This document shows, in pieces, positions 16,126-23,460 of a stretch of 64,000 bases of DNA. Made by a program: the position numbers and the translations under genes. The notes under the pieces are model-generated. The model was not told the origin of the DNA, searched no databases, and worked only from the letters and a program-made list of their open reading frames with translations. The DNA lies in NCBI RefSeq assembly GCF_013342145.1, contig NZ_JABUQZ010000001.1, positions 2,604,001-2,668,000 of the forward strand, given 5' to 3'. Each line of letters opens with the position of its first letter. The stretch's first letter is position 1. The stretch is from Haloterrigena gelatinilytica. Its GTDB lineage: Archaea; Halobacteriota; Halobacteria; Halobacteriales; Natrialbaceae.

Positions 16126-16800
16126 ATGACCCTGAGTAGCGTAACCGACGGTATCGACCAGGTTCAGTTCGAGCACGTACGGGTGCTGGTACTCGAGGAC
16201 GTGCCGGAGGGCCGGACGACGCTGGTCGACACCGCGTTCGAGGAGAACGGCGAGGAACTCGTCGACACCCTCGAGGCGGAGTACGGAGATATCGACCGCG
16301 TCATTCTCACGCACGGTGACCACGGCCACCACGGCGGTCTCGAGCACGTGATGGAGGCCTTCGACCCGACGCTCGTCGTGCCGGCCGACGAGACGAAACT
16401 CTACGACCACTTCGAGGAGGCGGGGATGGACGTCGACCCCGACGTCGCCTACGAGGACGGCGACCTGCTCGAGGGCGACATCCGCGTCATTCAGGTGCCC
16501 GGTCACACCGAAGCGACGTCGGCCCTGCTGCTCGAGGATCGGGGCGTCCTGATCTCCGGCGACGCGCTGGACGGGTCCGACCGCGGCGGGATGCCGCCGG
16601 GGTACCTCCTCCCGCCGCCGGCGCTGTTCAACATCGATCACGAGGCCGCCGAACTCAACCTCTACGACCTGCTCGGGTACGACTTCGATACGGTGCTGGT
16701 CTTCCACGGCTCGCACGTCTTCGAGAACCCCAAGCAGAAACTCGACGACTTCCTCGTCGAGCGGGAGTGGAACGAGTGGGACCCGCGCACCGACGACTGA
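16126..16800 (+). CDS. Metallo-beta-lactamase-fold hydrolase with altered metal motif
   Basis: A 224-residue MBL-fold protein, recognised from VPGHTEATSALLLEDRGVLISGDAL (quoted as VPGHTEATS and LISGDAL) and the closing HGSHVFEN segment. The usual zinc motif HxHxDH is THGDHGHHGG here (residues 62-71), so the second His is Asp and the Asp is Gly. The later His (PGH) and Asp (GDAL) ligands remain. It may bind one metal or use a shifted ligand set. It sits in the tct island between tctB and the alcohol dehydrogenase, and a truncated relative lies at 19357-19715, so it probably acts on a catabolic ester or thioester intermediate; this is inference. Confidence 0.85.
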   Translation: MTLSSVTDGIDQVQFEHVRVLVLEDVPEGRTTLVDTAFEENGEELVDTLEAEYGDIDRVILTHGDHGHHGGLEHVMEAFDPTLVVPADETKLYDHFEEAGMDVDPDVAYEDGDLLEGDIRVIQVPGHTEATSALLLEDRGVLISGDALDGSDRGGMPPGYLLPPPALFNIDHEAAELNLYDLLGYDFDTVLVFHGSHVFENPKQKLDDFLVEREWNEWDPRTDD

Positions 16801-17136
16801 GCCGTCCGATCGACAGGGGTGGCGATCGATAGGATCCTCGGTCCTCTTCGGTCCGTTCGGGACTGTCTTTTCGCGATCGGCGGATCGAGGTGACGTCCAC
16901 AGAAAGCGACTGTCCGACCGTCCGGTAGCGGCTCACGAGTATCCGACGGCAGTGGTTCGTTCGTTTCCGTCGGTCTCCGATCCCGAGTCCGTCCCGCTCG
17001 CCCGTCAGCCGGACGGGTCCGTGTCGATACTGCTCCGAACGCGAGGGCGAGAACCCGAACTCCCCGCGACCGAAACGACGACCTCGGGAGGCGAGCGGCA
17101 GCTACCGGTCTCTCCGGCCGACGGCAAGACTGCGAT
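16801..17136. other. Intergenic region between convergent genes
   Basis: A 336-base gap between the MBL gene and the convergent alcohol dehydrogenase. No gene, repeat or strong hairpin was recognised. Reading frames crossing it have mixed composition unlike the neighbouring proteins. Confidence 0.4.
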
Positions 17137-18180
17137 TCAGGCGCGGAGGACGGAGACGTCGAAGACGGGTTTGCAGGTCTCTCCCTCGAGGAACGTTTCG
17201 AAGGCCTCGTCGGCCTCGAGGAGGCTGAAGCGATCGTCGAGGAACGTGGCGTGATCGACGTCGCCCGAGCCGATCAGTCGGAGCGCGCGTTCGAAGTCCT
17301 CGTACATCGCGCTGTAGGTACACTGGAGATCGATCTCCGATCGGACCAGCGGCGTGAACTCCATCGTCGTCTCGCCGGTCTGGCCGACGAGGACGATTTG
17401 GCCGCCCTTCCGGACCTCGTCGACGGCCATCGTCAGCCCCGACGGGTGCCCGGTCGTGTCGAAGACGACGTCGTAGCCGACGCCGTCGGTCAGGTCCTCG
17501 CGATAGGCCTTGAGATCGTCGTCTTCGACGTTGATCGTCTCGAAGCCGAGTTCCGCCGCGAGCGGTAGCCGGTAGGCGGTGTCCCGCCCGACGCCGGCGA
17601 CTACGACGTCGGCGCCCTGCGCGTTCGCGACCTGCGCGGCGAGAATTCCCATCGGTCCCGGACCCGCGACGAAAACGCGGTCGCCGGGCTTGACGCGCGA
17701 GTTTCGGATGACCGCGCGAGTGGTGATCGCCGTCGGTTCGACGAGCGCGGCGTGTCGGGGCTCGACGTCGTCGGGAACCGGGTGGAGGTCCTCTTCGGGA
17801 ACGGCGATGTATCCCGCGTACGCGCCGTCGTGATCGACGCCGGTGATCTCCTTGTTCGGGCAGACGTTCGCCTGTCCGACCTCGCACTGATAGCAGTCGC
17901 CGCAGCTGCGGATCGGTCGTTCGACGACGCGGTCGCCGACCGAGAACTTCGTGACGTCGTCGCCGACTTCGACGATGCGGCCGGTGTACTCGTGGCCGAT
18001 GATCGTCGGTAGCTCCATCCGCTCGAACGACGACTTGAACGCGTAGATGCCGGCGTCGCTCCCGCAGAGTCCGGCGTACTCGACCTCGATCAGTGCCTCG
18101 TCGGCTGCCGGTTCAGGCGTCTCGACGTCGACGAGTTCCATACTCCCAGCACTACGACTGGTCTTGGCTAAACCGCGCAT
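17137..18180 (-). CDS. Zinc-dependent medium-chain alcohol/polyol dehydrogenase
   Basis: A 347-residue MDR enzyme oxidising a secondary alcohol with NAD(P)+. The catalytic zinc site is built from Cys39 (GLCGSD) and the GHE pair (His63, Glu64). The structural zinc lobe has Cys93, Cys96, Cys99 and Cys107 in the canonical spacing. The coenzyme Rossmann motif is AGPGPMGILAAQVA, following RVFVAG. Closest family types are threonine/sorbitol/2,3-butanediol dehydrogenases; substrate not determined. It lies in the tct/RraA island and is divergently transcribed from tctC across a 173-base region that contains a duplicated operator-like sequence, suggesting shared control by the nearby IclR protein. Confidence 0.92.
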   Translation of the reverse strand: MRGLAKTSRSAGSMELVDVETPEPAADEALIEVEYAGLCGSDAGIYAFKSSFERMELPTIIGHEYTGRIVEVGDDVTKFSVGDRVVERPIRSCGDCYQCEVGQANVCPNKEITGVDHDGAYAGYIAVPEEDLHPVPDDVEPRHAALVEPTAITTRAVIRNSRVKPGDRVFVAGPGPMGILAAQVANAQGADVVVAGVGRDTAYRLPLAAELGFETINVEDDDLKAYREDLTDGVGYDVVFDTTGHPSGLTMAVDEVRKGGQIVLVGQTGETTMEFTPLVRSEIDLQCTYSAMYEDFERALRLIGSGDVDHATFLDDRFSLLEADEAFETFLEGETCKPVFDVSVLRA

Positions 18181-18257
18181 AGACCCAGTTCAGTCCGGGC
18201 CAGCTATAAACTTGTGGATGGCGTTCCCGCGCCGTCGATCGGTTCGAACCGGCCAGT

Positions 18258-18319
18258 AATGCGAGTATCGTATTACTATCCTACGCATTCCTCTCAGAAA
18301 TGCGTGGTACGATATTACT
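18258..18319. promoter_or_regulatory. Duplicated composite operator between alcohol dehydrogenase and tctC
   Basis: Two ~20-bp direct repeats, 18258-18277 and 18299-18319, share AATGCG at one end and TATTACT at the other. Overlaid on them are nested inverted repeats: TATCGTA (18266-18272) with TACGATA (18308-18314), and ACGCATT (18283-18289) with AATGCGT (18299-18305). The block ends 10 bp before the tctC TATA box. It looks like a two-site regulator-binding region; the IclR-type protein at 20605-21381 is the obvious candidate. Confidence 0.65.
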
Positions 18320-18328
18320 GTTCGAAGA

Positions 18329-18337
18329 ATTTAAATA
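18329..18337 (+). promoter_or_regulatory. tctC: TATA box of tctC
   Basis: ATTTAAATA is centred about 21 nt upstream of the ATG at 18354, placing the predicted transcription start at or a few bases after the start codon region. This supports ATG 18354 or ATG 18363 over the further upstream in-frame start at 18300. Confidence 0.65.
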
Positions 18338-18353
18338 CCTGGAAACACCTGCT

Positions 18354-19364
18354 ATGAGTAGAATGGTAGCGAATACCAATAGCGAGCGTGGGGTGCTGAA
18401 TCGACGGACCGCCTTGAAGACCCTCGGTGCGACGGGACTCGCGATGACGGCGGGCTGTATCGGCGACCTACAGGGCGGCGACTGGCCGTCGCGACAGGTC
18501 GAGATCGTCTCGCCGTGGTCGGCCGGTGGCGGTGCGGACCGGACGAGCCGTGCCGTCGCCGACGCGGCCGAAAATCACACCGACGTCTCCTGGAACGTCA
18601 GCAACCAGACCGGCGGTTCCGGATCCGTCGGGATGAGCGCCGCCGCGAACTCCGATCCGGACGGCCACACCCTGGGCTGTACGGCGCCGGAGATCGCGTT
18701 GTTCCAGCACCTCGATATCGCCGAGCTCGGGCCCGACGACATCACGCCGATCATGCAGTACACCGAGTTCCCGGCCGCGCTCGTCGTCCACCAGGATTCG
18801 GACATTTCCTCGCTCGACGACTGGATCGCCTACGGCGAGGACAATCCGGGGGAACTCCAGATGGCCAACTCCGGGAACGGCTCCTCGTGGCACATGGCCG
18901 CGGCCGGTATCGCCGACGAGGCGGGCATCGACGTCGAACACGTCTCGTACGACGGTGCCGACCCCGCGATGACGGCCGTCGTGAACGGCGAAGCCGACTG
19001 TACGGCCGTCGGCGCCGCCGAAGTGGCGCCGCAGGTTCGGGACGGCGACCTCGAGGCCCTCGGCGTCGCGTTCAGCGAACAGGTCGACTCGCTGCCGGAC
19101 ACGCAGACGATGAAGGAGCAGGGACTGGACATCGAGATCGGCTCCTGGCTGGGTCACTTCGCGCCGGCGGACATCGACGACGAGACCCGCGACGCGATCG
19201 TCGACGTCTACGAGTCGGTCTACGACGACGACGACTTCGTCGAGTTCATGGAGAACAACAACTTCATGCGCGTCCAGCGCGGCCCCGAGGAGTTCAGCAC
19301 CTTCCTGGACGAGCAACACGAGTACTACGGGAACCTCGTCGAGGAACTGAACATCAGCGCGTAA
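18354..19364 (+). CDS. tctC: Tripartite tricarboxylate transporter substrate-binding lipoprotein TctC
   Basis: A 336-residue extracytoplasmic binding protein. The N-terminus has a twin-arginine lipoprotein signal: LNRRTALKTLGATGLAMTAGC ends in a TAGC lipobox, so the protein is exported folded through Tat and anchored by a lipid-modified Cys. The mature part has the TctC/BugT signature (VEIVSPWSAGGGADRTSRAVAD, quoted as SPWSAGGGADRTSR; then NQTGGSGSVGM and LGCTAPEIALF). It supplies substrate to the TctAB permease encoded on the opposite strand. Bug/TctC ligands include citrate, tartrate, nicotinate, phthalate-type and other carboxylates; the ligand here is unknown. Confidence 0.95.
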   Translation: MSRMVANTNSERGVLNRRTALKTLGATGLAMTAGCIGDLQGGDWPSRQVEIVSPWSAGGGADRTSRAVADAAENHTDVSWNVSNQTGGSGSVGMSAAANSDPDGHTLGCTAPEIALFQHLDIAELGPDDITPIMQYTEFPAALVVHQDSDISSLDDWIAYGEDNPGELQMANSGNGSSWHMAAAGIADEAGIDVEHVSYDGADPAMTAVVNGEADCTAVGAAEVAPQVRDGDLEALGVAFSEQVDSLPDTQTMKEQGLDIEIGSWLGHFAPADIDDETRDAIVDVYESVYDDDDFVEFMENNNFMRVQRGPEEFSTFLDEQHEYYGNLVEELNISA

Positions 19365-19715
19365 CGTAATCGATCGAATCCGACGACGATTTTCTCTTCG
19401 CGGGGTTCGGGTACGTCAGCGTCCACTCCCGATCGAGCAGCCGGTCGTCGAGTTTCTCGAGGGACTCTTCGCGGACGCTCGTCCCGTGGCGGACCAGTAC
19501 CGCGTCGATCTCGTAGTCGAACAGTTTGACCAGGTTCCGTTCCGAGACGGCGTGGCCACCGTCGTCGAACCGCTCGGCCGGCGGCACGAGATACCCCGGC
19601 GGTAGACCGCGCCGCTCCGACCCCTCGAGCGTGTCACCGCCGATCAGCGTCCGGTCGTCGCTCGAGTGACCGCGGCGGCGGGTCGTTCTCCGGGGACCGA
19701 TAGATTAACGTGGCT
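19357..19715 (-). pseudogene. Decayed C-terminal remnant of a second MBL-fold protein
   Basis: On the minus strand this stretch encodes text matching the C-terminal half of the intact MBL protein at 16126-16800: LPPGYLVPPAERF against MPPGYLLPPPALF, TLIGGDTLEGSERRG against VLISGDALDGSDRGG, and LFDYEIDAVLVRHG against LLGYDFDTVLVFHG. The reading frame changes near 19660: VPG-type text in one frame, then DDRTLIGGD in another. The N-terminal half, with the metal motif, is missing, replaced by the RraA-like gene's promoter. It ends at a TGA inside the tctC stop region. It is therefore a truncated and frameshifted paralogue. Confidence 0.7.
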
Positions 19716-19734
19716 CTCCGCTGTCGATCAGACC

Positions 19735-20424
19735 ATGCACGCGATCGAGCACGACGTAGAGCGACCGGACCGCGACGTCGTATCGGCCTTTGAGGAGATT
19801 CCGAGCACCATCGTCTCCGACGTGACGGGAAACATCGGTCTCTCGATGGATTCCGGACTCCGGCCCGCCTACGACGATATCGAGATGGCGGGATCCGCGA
19901 TCACCGTCAACGCCTCGCCCGGCGACAATCTGATCATCCACAAAGCGATCACGCTGGCGGAACCGGGCGACGTCCTCGTTATCGACTCCGAGGGGTTCAC
20001 CGAGACGGGCCACTTCGGCGAACTCATGTGCAAGTCCTGCCAGGTGAACGGAATCGGCGGGATCGTCATCGACGGCGCCTATCGTGACAGCAGGGAGATC
20101 GCCGAGATGGAGTTCCCGGTCTACGGCCGCGGCACGCATCCCCGAGGCCCGCTCAAGCAGGATCCGGGTTCGATCAACGTCCCGATCTCCTGTGGCGGCG
20201 TCACCGTCGAGCCCGGCGATATCGTCGTCGGCGACGACGACGGCCTCGCCGTCGTCCCGCGTGCGAGCGCCGACGAAATCCTCGAGCGAGCGTACGACAA
20301 ACTCGAGTCGGAAGACGACGTCCGCGAGGAGCTGGTGGAGGGCGAGTACCTCTTCGAACTCAACAACTACGACAAGCTGTTCGAGGAGATGGACGTCGTC
20401 GGTCCGGAAGACTCGATCCAGTAA
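19735..20424 (+). CDS. RraA-like protein (HMG/CHA aldolase or oxaloacetate decarboxylase type)
   Basis: A 229-residue protein of the RraA/MenG-like fold. Many members are class II, divalent-metal-dependent 4-hydroxy-4-methyl-2-oxoglutarate (HMG) aldolases and oxaloacetate decarboxylases. Visible signatures are STIVSDVTGNIG, the GDVLVIDSEG strand, the catalytic-loop text GELMCKSCQVNGIGGIVIDGAYRDS (quoted as GGIVIDGAYRD, which holds the Arg-Asp metal/pyruvate site) and DIVVGDDDGLAVVP. With the TTT transporter and IclR regulator this points to degradation of an imported di- or tricarboxylate to pyruvate/oxaloacetate units (inference). The start ATG 19735 follows a weak TATA-like AGATTAAC. Confidence 0.88.
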   Translation: MHAIEHDVERPDRDVVSAFEEIPSTIVSDVTGNIGLSMDSGLRPAYDDIEMAGSAITVNASPGDNLIIHKAITLAEPGDVLVIDSEGFTETGHFGELMCKSCQVNGIGGIVIDGAYRDSREIAEMEFPVYGRGTHPRGPLKQDPGSINVPISCGGVTVEPGDIVVGDDDGLAVVPRASADEILERAYDKLESEDDVREELVEGEYLFELNNYDKLFEEMDVVGPEDSIQ

Positions 20425-20604
20425 CGTTCGGCCCTCGGTCTGTTCTCGAGACGTCGCCCCGATTCGCTCGGCGTCGACGGATCGGCCCGACCTACTACTA
20501 ATCGTCACTCGTTTGAACGACCGGTCCGCCCGCCGACGGAGAGCAGTTTCAATATGGTCGAAACGACACGGAGGGCTTAAGAGATCCTGTACCAATGTAC
20601 TACC

Positions 20605-21381
20605 ATGACCGACGGCGATCAAACGGAGACGCGGCGGCTGAAGAGCGTCGACCAGTCTTTCACGATCGTTGAATACCTTCGCGACCGCGACGGGGCGACG
20701 CTGTCCGAACTCGCCGAAGACCTCGAGATGGCGGTCAGTACGGCCCACATCCACCTGTCGACGCTCGTCGAGAGCGGCTACGTCGTCAAGGAGGAGAACG
20801 TGTACGACTGCAGTTTTCGGTTTCTGGCCGCCGGCGGAGAGATGCGCGACGGAATGGCGCTCTACCAGGCGGCGAAGCCGGAGGTCGACGACCTACGGGA
20901 AAAATCCGGGGAGCACGCGAACCTGACGGTCGAGGAGAACGGCTATGCGGTGCAGTTGTACAAATCCCAGAGCCCGGAATCGATCGACGACAACGCGCCG
21001 CTGGGTCGTCACCTCCACCTCCACTCGACGGCGACGGGGAAGGCGATTCTCGCCCAACTCTCCGCGGAGGAACTCGACGCAGTCGTCGAAAAACGCGGGC
21101 TGCCGGCCGTTACCGATAACACGGTCACGAGCCGGGACGCACTCGAGGACGAACTCCGGGAGATTCGGGACCGGGGATACTCCATCAACCGCGGCGAGCA
21201 CTTCCCCGGCGTCAGTGCGGTCGCGACTTCAATAACATCGGAACCGGACGACGTGATCGGCGCGATCAGCATCAGCGGACCGCGCAGCCGAATGGAGACC
21301 GATCGGATCGAAGCCGAACTCGCTCCCGAACTCCTCAATAAGAAAAATATAATCGAGCTCAAGATACGCCAGTACGAGTAG
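20605..21381 (+). CDS. IclR-family transcriptional regulator
   Basis: A 258-residue regulator. The N-terminal winged helix is in residues about 12-70 (SFTIVEYLRDRDGATLSELAEDLEM, quoted as GATLSELAEDL, then STAHIHLSTLVESGYV). The C-terminal IclR effector-binding domain follows, with LHLHSTATGKAILAQLS and the closing GVSAVATSITSEPDDVIGAISISGP, quoted as GAISISGPRSRM. IclR proteins sense small carboxylates or aromatics and control catabolic genes locally. This one most likely controls the tct/RraA/dehydrogenase island. A TATA-like CTTAAGAG lies about 30 nt upstream of the ATG. Confidence 0.95.
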   Translation: MTDGDQTETRRLKSVDQSFTIVEYLRDRDGATLSELAEDLEMAVSTAHIHLSTLVESGYVVKEENVYDCSFRFLAAGGEMRDGMALYQAAKPEVDDLREKSGEHANLTVEENGYAVQLYKSQSPESIDDNAPLGRHLHLHSTATGKAILAQLSAEELDAVVEKRGLPAVTDNTVTSRDALEDELREIRDRGYSINRGEHFPGVSAVATSITSEPDDVIGAISISGPRSRMETDRIEAELAPELLNKKNIIELKIRQYE

Positions 21382-22722
21382 CGCTCGTATCCGTATCCGG
21401 TACCGTTGTCAAGCGGCCTGCTCGCAGCGTAGACACTCCGGTACCGAATTCGACCCTTCGACGTCTACCGGCTATCGAGAGCACCGTTGTCCGACAATTT
21501 GTTTACAGCGGCACTCCGTATTCCGTCTTCGTTACTTTGCCCGAATCGAACGGTCGCTATCGTCTGGGTTTACAAGCATACTTTCGTAATAGTACGGGCC
21601 GTGAAGAAGCGTGTTCCAATATCATTGGAAATTCGGTGGCGTTGTCGATCGACTCCGCGAGTCGGCATCGTTCGTTCGTCGGGCGACGGCTCCCGCTCGA
21701 GGACTCGACGGCACGAACAGCGGCCCCGCTCTCTGATCGGACTGTCGAAGTAGAGAAATACGGAAGCGATGGATCTGGCCCAGATACGGGATCGCCTAGA
21801 ACCCAAACTCGTTCGTGTCTGGTCGAAGTCCCTAGTGGACACGCCCAACGAAGCTGATAATCCGTTACTATCAGTCTCTGGCACAGCCAATGGAGGCGAT
21901 ACGTTCGGATCGTTCATGTGTGCCACGAGCACCCACTGGTGTATCACAGCCCCGACGAGTTAGGCGAATTCGCGACTCGGCGGTACGAATCCGGCAGGCA
22001 ATTATCGACGAGTTCGAGATATACGGAGTATTGCTCGATCGGTACTGTGTCATCTGCTTGTCGATCACCGGTTACTGTCGTCTCTATATCTCGTTTCTCA
22101 CTGCAACCGTTGCGTTCGAGTCCCGCGATCGCGTTCGGACCGTTCTCGCACCGAGTTCACCGAACCGGTTTCCGGACGTTCTCACCGTCGAAACCGGAAG
22201 CGACCGCCAAACCGTCTCTCGGAACGGAATCGGTACTCGTGGCGAAAAGATATAGCACTATTTGATTTACCACTCGATTCGTCTGCCACTCCCGCTGATC
22301 GAGGGTAGCTCGAGGGAGCCCGACCGGTCCACTCGAACCACAGCAGAAAAACCACAAGCTCTGAAATCGATCATACCAGGGCTCTCAAATCGTACGTCCG
22401 GCCGTGTGCAAGGCGAACAATTATTTGTACGGCCGCTAAAGCCGCCGTATGCGACTTTTATATCTGTGGCAATCACAAATTACAAAAGTACCTCTGTAAT
22501 CTATCGTATCGATTACGTACATAATACATCCTACAAAATGTCTCTCGGTCCCGGTACTACCGCCGATTCACACACGTTCTATCTGTGATGTTTCGGCCTT
22601 CCGACAATGAGGTGAGGCGGTGTGCCGGAACCTCGCGCTGGTTCGTTCCGAATCTGAACCCTAGTCTCCGGGGACGACGAGGATCCGAACGTTTTTCGTC
22701 TCCTGACGACTATACGAACGTA
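21382..22722. other. 1.3-kb gene-poor, AT-richer region upstream of rdfA
   Basis: No protein-coding gene could be supported. Several short frames exist, but they lack the C/G third positions and acidic bias of true genes here. The segment from about 22430 to 22590 is notably AT-rich (for example AATCACAAATTACAAAAG). A tRNA T-loop-like string near 22108 is not backed by the rest of a cloverleaf. The region may be a scar of a mobile or horizontally acquired segment carrying rdfA and the SMC-like gene, but no terminal repeats were recognised. Confidence 0.45.
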
Positions 22723-23370
22723 GTGACCGATCGTTCCAGTTCGACTGATTCGGAGGCGGTGTGTACGTGCAAGCTCGGGCGGGTCGCGACGCAGTACGAG
22801 CTCGCGGGTCTCAACGACGACCTGGTCGCCTACTGGACTGGGGACGGAGACGACCAGCGCAGCACGCGCGAGCTCGCGACGTACGTCAATCACCGCGTGC
22901 TCGAGGCGGCGCTCGAGGAGGCGGACATCCCGCCCAAAGAGGGAGAGGTCGAGAACACCTATCGACTGTTGACCGACGACGACGTCAGTAGCGGGACCCG
23001 GGTTCAGACCCGAAACGAGCTCCAGCGGGACGGCGTTCCGATCGACCGAGTCGAGTCGGATTTCGTCTCCCACCAGACGGTCTACAACCACCTTACCGAC
23101 TGTCTCGGTGCGAAACTCGAGACGCCGAGCGATGAAGAACGGCTGGAGAGAAGCAGCGAAAAGCTCGGTGCGTTACAGAATCGGACTGCGGCCGTTACGG
23201 CGGACACCGTCGCCCAACTCGAGCGCAACGAGGTCGTCGCCATCGGCGACTTCGACGTCACCGTCTCGGTTACGGTGACCTGTGAGGACTGCCTGCAGGA
23301 GTACACCATCAGGGAACTCCTCGAGAACCGGGCGTGTGATTGTCACGCGTCGGACGCGGACGGCGCATAA
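22723..23370 (+). CDS. rdfA: Rod-determining factor RdfA
   Basis: A 215-residue haloarchaeal protein matching the family I know as RdfA, a factor required for rod-shaped cells in Haloferax volcanii. The recognisable text is CKLGRVATQYELAGLND, STRELATYVNHRVLEAAL, VENTYRLLTDDDVSSGTRVQ, and SDFVSHQTVYNHLTDCLG. The C-terminus adds a cysteine cluster (CEDCLQEYTIRELLENRACDC, i.e. CxxC...CxC) that could bind zinc. The GTG at 22723 was chosen because family similarity begins just after it; an ATG-led extension to 22588 is possible. It is followed 90 bases later by the SMC-like gene, an association typical of this family. Confidence 0.82.
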   Translation: MTDRSSSTDSEAVCTCKLGRVATQYELAGLNDDLVAYWTGDGDDQRSTRELATYVNHRVLEAALEEADIPPKEGEVENTYRLLTDDDVSSGTRVQTRNELQRDGVPIDRVESDFVSHQTVYNHLTDCLGAKLETPSDEERLERSSEKLGALQNRTAAVTADTVAQLERNEVVAIGDFDVTVSVTVTCEDCLQEYTIRELLENRACDCHASDADGA

Positions 23371-23426
23371 TCCGCTCTGTCGTCGAAACCCGGAACCGGC
23401 AAATTCTCACGAGTGGCTGAAGTGGG

Positions 23427-23438
23427 AATATCTATATG
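23427..23438 (+). promoter_or_regulatory. TATA box of the SMC-like gene
   Basis: AATATCTATATG is centred about 28 nt upstream of ATG 23461. It supports a leaderless start at 23461 and an independent promoter between rdfA and the SMC-like gene. Confidence 0.6.
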
Positions 23439-23460
23439 TGTGGGGACAGTACACCGGTGC

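Noticed and set aside
22095-22130. tRNA T-loop-like string (GCGTTCGAGTCCCGC) that might mark a tRNA or an attachment site
   Set aside because: The flanking bases do not form a 5-bp T stem, and no acceptor, D or anticodon arm could be placed around it.
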